DNA of 64,000 bases from Nephromyces sp. MM_2019. Taxonomy: Eukaryota > Apicomplexa > Aconoidasida > Nephromycida. The notes below the pieces were generated by a model, which saw only the letters and a program-made list of their open reading frames with translations, was not told the origin of the DNA and searched no databases. The DNA is taken from contig JADHZB010000579.1 in the NCBI GenBank assembly GCA_015657535.1, forward strand, positions 62,001 through 126,000, written 5' to 3'. Shown here piece by piece: positions 24,297 to 37,800 of this stretch (position 1 is its first letter; every line of letters begins with the position of its first letter). A program made the position numbers and the translations under genes.

Positions 24297-26298
24297 ATGG
24301 CAAAGCCGATCCCAAGCGCTTCTAATAAGCCTCAAACATATCTTTCCAATACTGAAAAAGATATATATGAATATGAAGGGGAAAACTGGAAAGAAGAAAT
24401 TTATATCTACAATGAAAGACAAACCTCAAACTCAAGTAATGATATTTTTTATTGCAATTTCCATATCTAAATCAACCCTATTTGTATAGTTTTCATCTGA
24501 TATTCAAAAGAGTGATTAACCTTCTTTTATACCCTTAGTTTTTAACAAATTATAAATATGTTAGTAATAAATGCTATTGTTTTTTGAAAACTTTAAGGGA
24601 ATAAAACTGGACTACAAGCGCAAGCTCAACAAAGTGCATCTGGTGATCACAAAGCTGAGGTTTTTGATGATGAATTGAATGCCGGAGCAGCATTTCAATT
24701 CTTTAAGCAGAAAGAATCAAAGCCCCCTACTAGCTTCGGAAAATCCTTCTCCCAAAGTAATTTAAAGGATTCAAGATACCTTGAAATGATGCCAAGTTAT
24801 GTTTTAAACACTGGTGTAATTTCTGACAAAAACGAGCTTGAAAAGGTTAAACATTAAACGAGAAAATACCCACAACTGAGATGATTAACATCAGCTCTGT
24901 AAAAGAAAAATTTGAGAAAGCTCATAGAGCCTTTATAAACCATTTCATTTCTCAGGATACCAATATTAATGCCACTAACCTCTTTGTTCGAGATACTGTA
25001 AGCACACAATTTGAAACACCACTGGGAAGATTAAATCGTTTAGAGAATGAACTGAGAGAGCTGGGAGATTTCATACAAGAACAAATGGTGACACCACAAA
25101 CTCATGAAAAAGATCATGGTAGAGTTACTAATAGATTAAACCTAAAACATTCACAAATAAGAACTCAATAATCTAATTTATTTTGCAAATTGAAAATTAG
25201 CAACCCTGGATTACGGAGCCAGCAAACCAAAATTCATCGAAGCAGAAACATTTAAGTCAATACTTTTGGATAGCGAACCTAGAGCTATAATGGAAGAAAT
25301 TTCAATATTAGAATCAAGGGTTAAAAGCTTAAGTGGAGACCCAAAAGTCCGCTTACTTTTCGAACATTCAGACCCGATAAGCAATAAAGAAAGCGGATTT
25401 TCAAAAATAAAAAGCCATTTAGAAAATAATCTAAATAATTCCAATAGAATTGATTCTGGTATTATCTCGAATAATCCATCTATATGTAAATTCCATGACC
25501 AATTAGTTGAAAGAATTTTCCCAAAACTCTACTAACTATATTACACTTCACATTGAATCACAGATTTTGAAGGCCAGTCTCATCAACTCACTAATAATGA
25601 ATTGATCACATATGAGCTATATACTGAAAAATCAATGAAACCAATTTTAGATAATAGTCGTATTATTGAAATTGAACGAAGGATTGCCTCTTTAGAGAGC
25701 CATTTAGGAGTGAATAAGTTTGGGTTTATACCATTTGGTGACCTAACGTCGGCAATCGATCAAATCTCATCTCGCTTACTATCCCTTGATCATAAACGTA
25801 TTGGAGATATAAAGACTAATATGCACGTAAGCTTATGAACACTAATTGTAATTAAAGCATTACTTTCACAAGCTTAAATAAAACTCGCCAGATCCTTTTG
25901 ACGAGTCTGCAAGCTGTCAATTCAAAACGTAAGGAGCTCACTGGCTTATCTGTGGATGATCACAAAATTGAATCTCTCTTTGAATTATGCAATCGCTGGA
26001 AACTTATTGCTTATTCTACACCATCAATCATTAAAAGGCTACAAACATTAAAGCAATTGCATCAAGAAGCTAATGGAATTAACTCTCGCTTAAAATGTGA
26101 GTGTTACAATAATTTTTATACTAATTCTCAATTATCTTTTTATTGACAGTGATGGAAGCTCAAATGGAGGAAATGAAAAATGTTATCGAGACAACTAGAA
26201 CTAGTTTTGACGAAATAAGGTCTCTAGTTAACGAAAATACTGAGTGGGCAAAACGAACCAGTGATGGATTAAACATGAGAATTAGCGAGTTGAGTTAG
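24297..26298 (+). CDS. DCTN2: Dynactin subunit 2 (p50 dynamitin)
   Basis: Dynamitin forms the shoulder of dynactin, the cofactor of cytoplasmic dynein. Seven exons: 24297-24435, 24598-24815, 24863-25118, 25201-25458, 25564-25826, 25892-26096 and 26150-26298 (495 aa), phases consistent. The N-terminus has the short family motif around NTEKDIYEYEGENW (compare the YET/DLPE region of animal dynamitin). The middle has FETPLGRLNRLENELRELGD. The C-terminal half carries IIEIERRIASLESHLGV, LTSAIDQISSRLLSLD, and the strongly conserved IESLFELCNRWKLIAYSTPS followed by IIKRLQTLKQLHQEA. It ends in a coiled coil. The length is close to the 400-residue animal proteins with modest insertions. An LC8-like dynein light chain lies in the same window at 62854. 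Confidence 0.88.
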
Positions 26299-26793
26299 AT
26301 GATATCTTATAATTTCGAGGCTTGTTAGGATTAATTATATTTTTTTATACCTCATAATTGTTGTTCAAGCAATAGATAATATTACTTTTAAATTTTAAAT
26401 TATCTACATTTGAATTATCCCAAGTCAAATCTTATTTCATCTCATAATTCACAAAGACATTTTGAGAACAAGCTTGTAAAGAGTTTAGTTATCACAGGTC
26501 ACATTTGAAACACTGAGAAAATAATTGTTACTGACGCTCTGATCTTCCTCACCAAATAATTCATGAAATAGATACTCACTTTTCGGTCTCATAAACAGAA
26601 TACTCAGTATTTAGACTTGTAATTTTAATATAAGACTAAAATTCTATAGCTTTAATTTGCTCTACTCAAGCTGTATATACATGTATATATTACGAAAAAT
26701 TAGTCTTCAGTCCTATAAAAGAAAGTTAATTTTAAAGCTCGGAACAAAATTACTCAGTATATTTATCTTATTGGATTTTAAATTAATTTTTAA
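26299..26793. other. Intergenic region upstream of the micro-exon gene
   Basis: Nothing recognisable; AT-rich promoter-like spacer of 0.5 kb. Confidence 0.4.
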
Positions 26794-29386
26794 ATGGAAC
26801 TCTTATTAGTTATAATTTTAGTATTATACCTAACATTTTTGCCAGCACTCAGTCGTTCGGTTGGCACTAATAATAAAAGGGAGTAAGTTTATAAGTTTTA
26901 AAGTATAGCCAATTTATCGTTACTTTGAAGGCTAATTACTGTTCCAAATGATTTCCTCAATGACTTAGAATTGCAGTTGCACAAGTTTGTAAGTAAATTT
27001 TAACTACAGTAGTTTTAAAAAATATTTTCTTTTTTTTCAAGCCGATCATTAATCCAAGTGATAAGTCCCAAGTAATCAAATTCGAAGATAATTGCTACAG
27101 AAACGTTTATCAACAAAAGTTGAAAGATTACGGCAGGATCAAAAATGAAATGAGAGTAATAAAATCTTTTCGAGCAATTTAAAACCAATTATAGCTATAT
27201 AAATATAAAACTCATCACAAGTATGATAAAGTGGTCAAAGATTTGGAAAATTATAACATCAATAAGGATAAATTGTCCCATCTCATTTATAAAGTAATAA
27301 GTAATTATCTCTTAAAGTTATTATAAAAATTATTTCATTATTTCAAAGGTTCCTGAAATGAAAATAAATAAACCTTATAAAAAAAAAAATGTAATGAGTT
27401 AAGTATTCAAGTTGTAATCTAAGCTTAAAATAATTTTCTCAAGAAAGAATTAGTCGATTTCTACAAGGTCAGTGTTGTTAGTAGATAAAATTGAAATTCT
27501 TTATTTATAGAATTTGAATATTATAAATTGGAAAATGCTTATATTTATGTTATAGGACCTTCATAATGACTCTAAGCAACATGCTCCTGATGATCCACAA
27601 GTAGGATAATTAAAATCTCATATTAATAAATTGGAAAATAACATTGCTTTTAACTAAGAACATAAGAGTGCACCGGATATAAATTTGTTGAGCTTTGTAT
27701 ATAACTTGCTATTTCAGTATGAAAGAAATAACAAAAAGCATAGGATACAAGTAAACTTGAAATATTTTTATATACAATTCGAACAAAACAGTTGACTTAT
27801 GAAGCCAAATTTGAGAAAAGTAATAGTTGGACAACAAAATTCTCAAGATCCTTCAAATCAAGTAAATGAAAACCACATTTATATATTTTTGCTTATTTTG
27901 AGGTTTATTTTAAAATGCAATTAAAATACATACTTAAAAATTTATAACGAATTTCACTCAGCAAAAAAGTGTAAGAGATGTTTCTATACGCACGTTTATA
28001 AATTTCAAATTATGAAAAGAATGATGACCTGAGCAAGACCACTGAAAAGAACTTAAATGTATAGGCATTATATTATGATAATATTAAGTTTCAAACCTTT
28101 TTTGAAATTTTGAGTACTTAGAAGGTTGATAAAATAACCGTAAGCTAGTTTTGATCAATTTTATATGCCAAGTAAAAATTGAGATTAAGGCTCAAACTTC
28201 AGATGGAGTACACAATAATGATGTAAGTGAAACTTACTAAGCTACATAAGATTCCAATATTGCATAAAAACAAAATTAAATTTTAATAGAAAATTAAGTT
28301 GGGGATTAACCAAAAAGAATTTGGAAACAAGAAAGATGTAAGCCATTCAGCACCTGTAATTTATTACTTAGTTACAATTATGAAAACCCTTTGTTGTATA
28401 AAACAGGCGGAGAGCGTTGTTACCAACAAAGCTAATGAGGTAATTCAATTCAATCTAAAACAATATTGAAATATCAAGTTGATAAAATATCAAAGGTAGC
28501 GAATTTCTAATAAAAAATTAGATACCAAATTGATAAAAAAATTTTAAAAATTGCTCCATATTACTTTATAAACAATAATATTGATTAATTCTAAAAAATT
28601 CTTTTGCAAATTTTAGGAACAAGATCCAAATCTTAAAACTCCAACTAATAAGGTTATTCTGGGCTACTTGAATTTTCTAAATCTATATAAAAGATATATC
28701 AATGATGTGTAGATAAACTCTACCAGTGTCAACTCGTCAAAGGTTTAAACTTGAAATTGCTGAATTAGTCTTTGACTATACTAATTTATATAACCAGAAG
28801 CTGCAAAATGCCATAGAAAAAGAAAAAAAAACCATCAAAGATGTAAACCAAAAAGAGAAGATTGAAAAAAACCGGTAAGAATGATTTTAAATTAAAACTA
28901 TAATCCTTACAAGTATAAAGGCACAATGACAAGATTATTGAAATTGAAAGCAAAATAGCCAAAGTAACGTTTATCACTTAGGGAATTTTATATGAAATAA
29001 AAAATATAAACATTAGCTGAGTGGTATTCGAAAGGCAGCAGTATCAATTCCCTCGAATATTGTGGATAATAAAAAAATACTTGATCCAATTAAAAGAATT
29101 GATCAGATCAACAAATCAGTCCAGCCGGCCAAAACTGGGATAAGCCTTCCGAACGAAAATTTCAAGGATAAAGCTCAAAAAGTAATTCAAGATTTTTATT
29201 AGAGTTTTTTACCTTTAATAGGATAAAATAAAGGAAGCAAAAAATGCCAGTCCAATAAATGAAGAGTCCATGCCTTCAGAAACAGAAAGGTTATTGACAT
29301 AATTTTAAAGTTTATATTTAAATAAGACTTGTTCAAGAATAAAAGATGACTTAGAAAGACTGTCCCCTAACAACAAATTGGTTTAA
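26794..29386 (+). CDS. Secreted protein encoded by 21 micro-exons
   Basis: The family is unknown. The start gives a clear signal peptide, MELLLVIILVLYLTFLPALS. Exons: 26794-26882, 26931-26988, 27042-27155, 27222-27293, 27349-27390, 27444-27467, 27556-27600, 27667-27750, 27805-27861, 27962-27970, 28020-28058, 28122-28139, 28190-28222, 28290-28337, 28407-28439, 28617-28652, 28798-28874, 28921-28963, 29017-29181, 29222-29289 and 29338-29386. Together they give 400 aa with no in-frame stop. Seventeen of 20 introns are phase 0, and exons 3-16 are all multiples of three (9-114 nt), so each could be skipped without a frameshift. The mature protein is Lys/Asn/Asp-rich and hydrophilic with short helical patches. 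The 9-nt exon, and a possible 21-nt intron inside exon 8 (27697-27717), are the least certain points. Confidence 0.7.
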
Positions 29387-29848
29387 CAAAATTTCCAGTC
29401 ATTGTAAGCTAGAAATAATTTGGTGTAAAGGATATCTGGCTAGCTTAACGAAAATTTTATAATTATGTAGTAATTGTTCATAGTAAAATGATACAATAAG
29501 CTGATAAAATATAGCTTTTGTATAAATAACTAGTCCAGTTTTGTTAATGATTTAAAATCTTATCATTTTACCTTTTAATTCCTAAAACATTACTAAATCT
29601 ACCCTTATAGATTTTGTTATAGTAATAAAGTTTAGAAATGATAACAGAAATTTGTGAAATATGATAAAAAATTTCAATTATAATTTAGGAGCCAACTGAG
29701 TGGTAATAGTGCTCTTAAGTTGTTCAAAAAAAAATTTAAATTTTAGATTAAAAAAATGGTATTATAACAAGTTATAAATAAGAGGAGGGAGTTTTAAATA
29801 AAATTTGTAAGTTAGACTAGTAGTAATGTAAATTCAGGGGGATAAAAA
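29387..29848. other. Short convergent intergenic region
   Basis: AT-rich spacer between the 3' ends of the micro-exon gene (+) and the acidic NPF-motif gene (-). Nothing else was seen. Confidence 0.4.
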
Positions 29849-31506
29849 CTATTTTTGACACATAATTTTATCATTTGTTAAGTCATCAAAATCTGGATGA
29901 ATATCATTCTTAAGCTCGTCATCAAATTGGAAATCGAATTCTTTGTCTGCATAATCGGTTTTATAATTATCAGCTTTTGGGTTAAAATTATGGTCGTCAA
30001 AGGTGATATCATTAATAGTTTCTGAATTTTGAAATCCATTGAATAAATCAACAATAGGGTCTTTTGATGCAAATGGATTATCACTAAATGAGAAGTCGTC
30101 ATCTACATCATGACCATACAGTGTGTTAAATTCATCAGAAGTGGGTTCAGGCTTTGAGTATACCGGCTCTTGATCAATCTCTTGGCCTGGCTCTATTACT
30201 CCCATATTAAACGGATCTTGCGAACCAAAGTGATATTCATTTGTTTTGTCGAGTTGTATATTGCCAATGTCTGAGTCAAATGGATTGTTGGTACTTGATT
30301 TGAGAAAAGTAAGCCACTTATTTAAATCGTAAAATTTATCATCCTTATAAAATATAGTGGGACCACCAGAGAATGCTTCAGCATTGTAGGTTTGGCGAAT
30401 TCCATTTTCATCTTTAATACTGTAGCTTATCCGGTCTAATGATTTTCTTTCATTACTTTGGTTATTAGGTTCAGTTAAACGTGAATTTTTCTTTAGTCTA
30501 TTATCTACTTTCTTTTCCAATTCATCGAAATCAATGTCTTTAATCCAATTGAAATCAAAATCTGTAGGAGAGTTGCTTGGTGCAATCATGTTAGCCACTA
30601 TATACTTTTCGAATTCTTCGGAGTGGTGATCAAGCCTAAGCCCTTGATTCAAAGTGATGGCTCTAGTTCCAGGTATAGGTTTATGGTTGACACGAGTTGT
30701 CATTTGATGATTTGTTTCTTTATCTAGTTTCATAAATAATGGTTTCCGTTTAGCTAAAATATTTTATTAGTGAAAATATATAAATCTCATAAATCTAAAG
30801 CTAGGTTTTTGAGTGAGCGTTAAAATAACTAATTTCAAGTGAACAAAATCTCACTTGATTTAAAGAAAGAATCGAAATGAAAACCATTTACGAAAATTTT
30901 TTTCTTCCAATTGTTTATTGTGAAATTGGGGTCAAGCAATTCATTAGCTTCAGTTAAATCTAGGTACAATTCTTTAAAGAAAGGTGCTGAAGATGGGGCT
31001 TCGTCGTAGCCATTTTTAAAATGAATATCACCTAAAGAAAACGTCAAGGAATCAATTTTGATTCTATCATCAAATTTGCTATAGGGAGGCCAATTTTTCA
31101 TTAAGTATTATAGAGTGGTGATTTACTGTCTAAATTTTTCAGGCTTACTTTTATTATTATCAGTGAATTCTTCTTTTGAAAGATCCTCCTGCTTTTCGCC
31201 AAACGATAAGGTGTAGCTATCATCATCATGTGTTAAATTAGAATTTTCAGTAATAGTCGGGGAAATAAAATTTTGATCTTCAGATTGGAAATTGATGATT
31301 TGATCAACAGGGTGGAAAGTAGGGTTATTTGAAAACATACATTCTGCCATTGTATTCTCAATAGTATCAGATCTAAAGTTGTCATTATCCAGATAATCTG
31401 ATTCGGGGCTAGTTAGTGTGGTATTCTGTGTATTTGGTTCGACATGATTAATTGGCGATGTGTGACCAATTTGATCATCGTTAGTTACTTCGGAGTTATG
31501 CTCCAT
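29849..31506 (-). CDS. Acidic, Asp/Asn-rich protein with NPF/DPF motifs
   Basis: Three minus-strand exons join in frame: 31506-31127, 31078-30855 and 30753-29849 (502 aa). What look like three separate open frames are one gene; the introns are 48 and 101 nt with standard ends. There is no signal peptide or membrane segment. The protein is strongly acidic and Asn-rich. The middle contains a more structured block (IDSLTFSLGDIHFKNGYDEA, then FFKELYLDL). The C-terminal half has NPFDSD, DPFNMG and NPFASKD plus several F-D-rich clusters (DFQFDDEL, HPDFDDL). NPF binds EH domains and DPF binds the AP-2 ear in endocytic accessory proteins, so a vesicle-coat adaptor role is a possible inference. No ENTH/ANTH domain is visible, so this is not established. 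Confidence 0.7.
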
Positions 31507-33220
31507 TTAACTCGTGGAAGTTGATTAACTCTAAAAGATTATGGGGTTCACATCAAAGACAAAAAGACTGGTGATAAAAACCTTTTATATAAATTTCTAA
31601 TGTCTCCTTTATGATGAAATAATTTAAGTGATGAACCAGATTTTCAAACTTTTAGATGAACATTTTTTAGCTCTCTCACTCTTATACCATGCTTGTGTGA
31701 ATTTTAAAAGTTTTTTATTTGTTAGTAATATACACTACATGTGTGCTAAGGTATGTGTAGATTAATTAGCACACCACTAATATTTTATTTTAGTACTTAC
31801 ATCACCACTACTTCGTCGATACAAATTGAAGTTAGTACAAGTGATCTTTGCAAGCACATCAAGCTTAGAAGTCAGAATACATACATACATACACACTTTT
31901 ATTTGTAGCTTGTGTAAAATTTTGAAGGGATATCCGTCCACAACAACACAAGTGGGAACCTGTAAGTCTATGTACGCTATTACTAAATTTTGTAACAATG
32001 AACATTTTTTTTCTTGCAAGTTTTGTTAGCTTAGATTTTTATTTATAATTAAATTTATTTAGAATTATAAAACAATTTATAATATTATTTATTGATTGAT
32101 TGAAGAACCTCATCAAATCTATTATATAATAAAAAAAATTATTAAAACGGAGACATAAATATAAACATCAATTTTTAAGCTCTCTTTTATGTTCCCAAGG
32201 AGTAACATTCAACGATTTTTGATTCGAAAAAAGATTACTAAAAACACAAATGCTTGCTTAGTTCACATAAGATGTCAACTGATTTGATTATAAAGGTCAT
32301 ACATACATTACAACTAATCAATCAATATAAATCTAGTTCCACGAGTTATTGGTGCCTAAGTATCGTGGATTTCCAAATTACATTTTAGAATTCTTTTTAT
32401 ATTCCAATTTTTATTAGAAATTGAAGGTGAAAATTGACTTGAATTTTTCTTGACTCACTTCCATTATACATTTAGATGCTGTTATATAGTAATTCTAAAC
32501 CTTAAAGAGGTGTCCAATTGATTGAAATCGAGAATAGCCTAATTTAAAAAATTCCCTATCATTTAATCAATAAAGATTGTATATCTATCATAGCATTAAC
32601 CGAGTGAATACTCATTTACTTTTGAGAAAGCTTCAAGTTCAAAAGGCAACTAGTATGCATTTTAAAGATGTTGAACAATCAAACATTTTTCTCTGAAATA
32701 TTCAACTTGGTTATTCAAATCATACATGCATACTATCAAAGAAAGCAAACACTAATATATAAATATAATTTCTCGGAAACAATATTATAAGTAACTAGTA
32801 TATTGCTGTAAGGCCAAGATATATATATATCTACTCTATTTAACTAATCTAAACCTTAGAATATTGATTATATATTTTATTACTGGATGTTAGAACATCA
32901 TTATAACACATATTGAGTATGATTTAAATGAAGATATCAATGTTTTTTACTTTCTAGCTGTATAGTTTTTCTTAAAAAGCTTGCTATGTCATTTCAGAAT
33001 TTATTTATTAAAGATTTTTTCAGAGATAAATACAGTGTTATAGCTATTATATCTGGACCTAAAATTATAATATTATAAATTACATCATAAACAACATATC
33101 AAAATATTTTGGTATAGAACACTCTGATAAAATGAGCAGACAATATTAACTATATAGATCGCTATGTACATAAACATCAAAAAAGAAAAACTGCAAACTC
33201 TTTAAAGATTTTTTATAAAA
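31507..33220. other. Divergent intergenic region
   Basis: A 1.7-kb AT-rich region between two divergent genes. It has a short CATA microsatellite near 31879-31892. Overlapping opposite-strand open frames of 67-80 codons at 31777-32029 look like chance. Confidence 0.4.
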
Positions 33221-34795
33221 ATGGGCGTAGGATTAACTTCAAATAATAATAGTGAGAAATCTGAAAAGTATTCCGATGTTGTTTCTGATTTTGTATTAAG
33301 TGATCAGATAATACAAGAGGCTCAAATTATTATTAACGAAGATAACCTTTTGGTTAATAATAATCTAAAATCTAAACTCCTTAAAGATGCAAGTAGGAAC
33401 TGGGATTTATTTTATAAGAGGAATCAAATGAATTTCTTTAAAGATAGGAAATGGCTTTCAAGAGAATTCCCCGAATTAGATCAAGACTTCGAATCAGATG
33501 GAAGCTCGATGCATAAAGGAAGTAAAAGATTGTTAGTAGATATTGGCTCTGGTGTCGGAAATGCTACAATACCACTACTTTTAAACAACTCTCATCTTGA
33601 GGCAATATGCTTTGATTGTTCTGCGCGAGCAATAAATTTCTTGAAAGAACGCTGGGAAAAACTTACATCATCAGCCAATGAGTTGACGAACCTGGCTGAT
33701 GAGACTGACATATATCCTCATAGTGAACTCATAATACCAGAGAAGGAAACTGAAATCTTTATTTCTAAACAAGTGAAAAATGAGATCATAGTTCAAGAGG
33801 AAGACAAAAACCTAACTTCCAATAGTCCTAATTTAACAGCTGATGACAACTTGTCAACTAACACTAATAAACTACATCATCTACCAGCCTCACAAGTTAA
33901 AAGAGGGCAGCTTCTTAATGCTTTCGTCTTAAATATTGTTGAAGCAGACCCTTTTCCACATTTTTGTAAGGAAGAAAGTGCAGACATAATCTTGTTATTA
34001 TTTTGTTTATCAGCCATAAATCCCAAGGACTTCAAGGCAGTGGCAAGTAGGTGTGCAAGTCTACTTAAACCAGGTGGCTATCTATTATTTCGTGATTATG
34101 GAAGATATGACATGGCTCAACTAAGGTTCGCAAAGTCAGGAAAATCTAAAATTGATGAAAATTTTTACGTTCGATATGATGGGACATTTGCTTATTACTT
34201 TGAGCTAAGTAAGTTATCATAACTTCTGATATACATCAATTCACGCTTATTCAAATAATAATAATTAATCAGAAGTCTGAAAATATATATTTTGATATAA
34301 GCATTATGCATATAACATTATATATTATATATTTTTTATAGCTGAGATCCATAATCTTTTTAGTGATGAATTGGGTTTTGAAGAAATTGAAAATAGGTAA
34401 ATTTTGAAAATTTTAATGATGCACAATTATAATCTAATTAGAAAATTCAATACGTTTTTTGCTTATAACAAACATACTAAGATAATTCATATATAAAATA
34501 ATTGGATTTAAAAGATATAAATAACATAAACTCAAAAATCATAACAATTAAAGTAAAACAATTATGAATGTGAAAATTAATAAATATCTATTGAATAAGT
34601 TCTAATATTTAAAAAAATTATTCTAAATACAATACTTATAATATATAAATCTAATACAAAATATATTTTTATTATCAAATCTTAATAATTTGCAGGTATC
34701 ATCTCAGAGAATTTTTGAATAGAAAAACGGGTGTAAAGATGCCTCGAATATGGGTACAAGCAAAATATCGAAAGAAAATAATTAAATCTGTCTAA
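33221..34795 (+). CDS. tRNA 3-methylcytidine methyltransferase, METTL2/6/8 (Trm140) type
   Basis: The family methylates C32 in the anticodon loop of certain tRNAs using S-adenosylmethionine. Three exons: 33221-34208, 34342-34396 and 34696-34795 (380 aa). The last intron is unusually long (299 nt). The family entry block NWDLFYKRNQMNFFKDRKWL followed by REFPEL is at about residues 62-86. Motif I is LLVDIGSGVGNATIPLL. Later blocks are DIILLLFCLSAINP, LLKPGGYLLFRDYGRYDMAQ and the C-terminal VKMPRIWVQAKYRK. Between motif I/II and the core there is an acidic insertion of roughly 70-80 residues (about 150-225, TDIYPHSEL to LPASQVKRG) not expected in the family. The gene converges on the large minus-strand gene with a 93-nt gap. 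Confidence 0.92.
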
Positions 34796-34888
34796 TTTTA
34801 CAATTTCAAATATAAGCTTGGTCAAGATTATGAACAAATGAATTGTCTTCACTTTTTCCATCCAATATTTGACCTCATATTCAAACAT

Positions 34889-37800
34889 TTATTCAGATTC
34901 CAAAAATCTACCAATTTAAGAATTTTTAAAACATTATATTAGATATCCAATTAAAGAATAAGATGACTCACTTTTGGATAATATCATATGAGTCCGAAGT
35001 GTCTTCATACACATAATATATTTCTTTTACCTGTATATAGAAAATTTAATTTGCAAATAATTTAATTAAAGTAATTTGAAAAAATTGATCTAATCAAGAT
35101 TTAGACATATTTATAGAAATATTTTCAGAGTTAGCCAAGCTTAATAAAGATGTTTTTCAATATAATAAATATATATATATATAAGCATAATCATATAAGT
35201 TTATAAATTTTACCATTTTTCTCAATTTTTTTTTATTAAAATTTTTTTTTAATAATTTATCTAGAGCCTCCAAAGTGTCTGAATCACTTAACATTGTGAA
35301 ACAATTCTTTAGATACTCTAAGTGACCCCTTAATTCCTTAAAAGTATAAAAAAATAATTGTTATTCCAAAATTTTATTTAAAAATTACACTAATGTGAAA
35401 TCAATCCTGGGCTATACTACGAAAAATATATATATAAAAAATAAAATAAACACATACCTTGAAATTAAATTTTTGATAATTTTGTTTAAGCTCATTTAAG
35501 ATAACTGGTACTCTGTGGTAACAAAATTCAAATTTAATTTAAATCAGGAATAAGAAAAAAGATGGTGTAATTACTCATGTGTAAAAAACATTTTCTTCAT
35601 ATTTTCAAGTTCTTTATTGGTGAGTTCAAGATATGATTCTATAAGGCTAATATCATTAAAAAATTGATCAGTTTTCAGATTTTTGGAACTCCTTAGTAGA
35701 TAGCGGATTTCAAATCTGTTAATAAGTTTAATTCATTCAAAAGAAATTGTTTAGAAAAATATACATGTCTATATATGGTACTTGAAAAGTTTGTATTTGT
35801 CTTCAAAGTCGACCTGAGTTATAGTCATAGGCTCAATTTCAAGTTCTCCAGCGGTTCTTCTGAAATCTTCTGCAAAGTTATGTTCCCATTGGGTATCCTC
35901 TGGTAAGTTTAACATCTTATCATATATTTTTTTCAATTTTTCCTATTGAAATAAAAGGATATGATTTGTACATAAAATGATCATATAATTAAAAAAGAAA
36001 GCTGCAAATACATGTGCGCATCTTAATCTTATTTCCTGGCAGATTTCATCACTTAGATCAAATTTCTTAGCACAGTCGGACAATAGGTATCCGTTGACAT
36101 CTGATATGATATTGCTATTCTCCAATATCCCCCTTAGTCCTTGCTATGAATTAACAGGGATATGTTGGTTTAAAAGTTGTATAATATATATAAATATATC
36201 ATGGTTTTATTTTACTTTTCTTTTTGGAAATATGTTTATGTACACATTTGTTTAGAGTGTATTAATATAAAAATTTATAAGTTTATCACCTCAAATATTT
36301 CTTGGCCAATTTTGTGAGTTATTTTGATCTGCTCTTTTGGATCGTAGCCCAATAGTATACCAAGTTTAGTTAAGTTTGAAAATTTGATGATTTGATCTTC
36401 TGTTATAAATATAAAAATATTGTATATCAAGAAAAATAAAATTTGTCAATTAACCTGTATCCCATATCACTTCCTTTAGGTAAGATCTATAAAGGATTTC
36501 ACACATTTCTTCACCAAGTAAATCCCTAAAAGTATACAAAGCAATATTCTCTTTAAAAATACTTATAGTGTTTTATTTCTATAGTGAATTAAAATTAATT
36601 GGCTATGTTTTCAATATCAATAAAATTGATTGGTTAGTGTTCATGCATTATATATATATATAATATCTATGAGTATGTATAAATGTTTAGATAAAATGCT
36701 AAAAGCTTAAGAAAATACTTGATAGAAAATGAAATCCAATAAGATGTATTTAATAAGAAATTCTTAAATGATATTTGATCAACTTCTTCTCCCTTTTTAT
36801 GGGAAATTTGTACAAGTTGGTTATCTTCATAAAATTTTACAATTTCCTTTAAATGTGTTCGCAAAGAGTTTTGATGTTGAATTTGATCTATATATTGGAA
36901 TGATTTTATAAAATAATAATGATTAAAGAAACAAAACTAAGCCTATAGAAAAAAATGGTATAAATAATCATACAAAAAAATAAGTACATATCGAAAGCGT
37001 CATAAAATTAATTAGATAAAATTTATATTTTTAGTAACCTTCATCATGTTTTTGAACACCAATATCTTGTGTTGTATTTTCTTGAGATGTGTATAAAGAA
37101 CGAATATCATCAATTAGTGGGGGTAAAAGATTATTTCTTAAATGTTGATTTAGAGTAGAAGTTTTAATATTTTTAAAATCAGCCTAAAAAGAATAAATTT
37201 GAATTAGTTAATATGTTATAGTGTGTGTACTATGATGAAAATAAAATTCTTTGTAGGTTACCTGGGATATTTTCATTAATTTTCTTTTTTCTTCTAATTT
37301 ATCCAAGTGTGTTAAGGAATTATTTTCCATATAATTTTCTATATCTTGTTTTAATACGAACTTTATAGAATATAAGAAATTATATTTAATTTAGATATAT
37401 AAAAGTCTTTAGACAATATCTAATGAATTACTCACCCCAAAAAAGGTATTGTGCAATTTCGATACATCGTTTAAATTTATTTTCAACAGTTTAGCAATTT
37501 GACCAAGAAATTGTTGATGAAATGGATCAGTAGTTATTTCATCTTCTATAGTCTTTTGAAGGAGTGAGTTGTATACATTTTTTGAGGCGGAAAATATATC
37601 AGTTGGTCTTAAAGATAACTTTTGAGAAATATTCGTTATCTCATTTTGTCTAAGAAACATATTTATAATGTCAAGCTATATGTGTGACCTAATAATAAGT
37701 ATTTATTACCAAAAGTAATGTATCTAAAAAGTATTCAATAAAAAATTATAAAAGAAATTTTGTATAAAAGTATAGTGATGCTAATATATAATTGTATTCA

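Noticed and set aside
29849..31506. Three separate small genes
   Set aside because: The three frames join through two standard introns with matching phases into one 502-aa protein.
31777..32029. Two overlapping opposite-strand open frames
   Set aside because: They mirror each other in a region between divergent genes; no family, splice or start context supports either.
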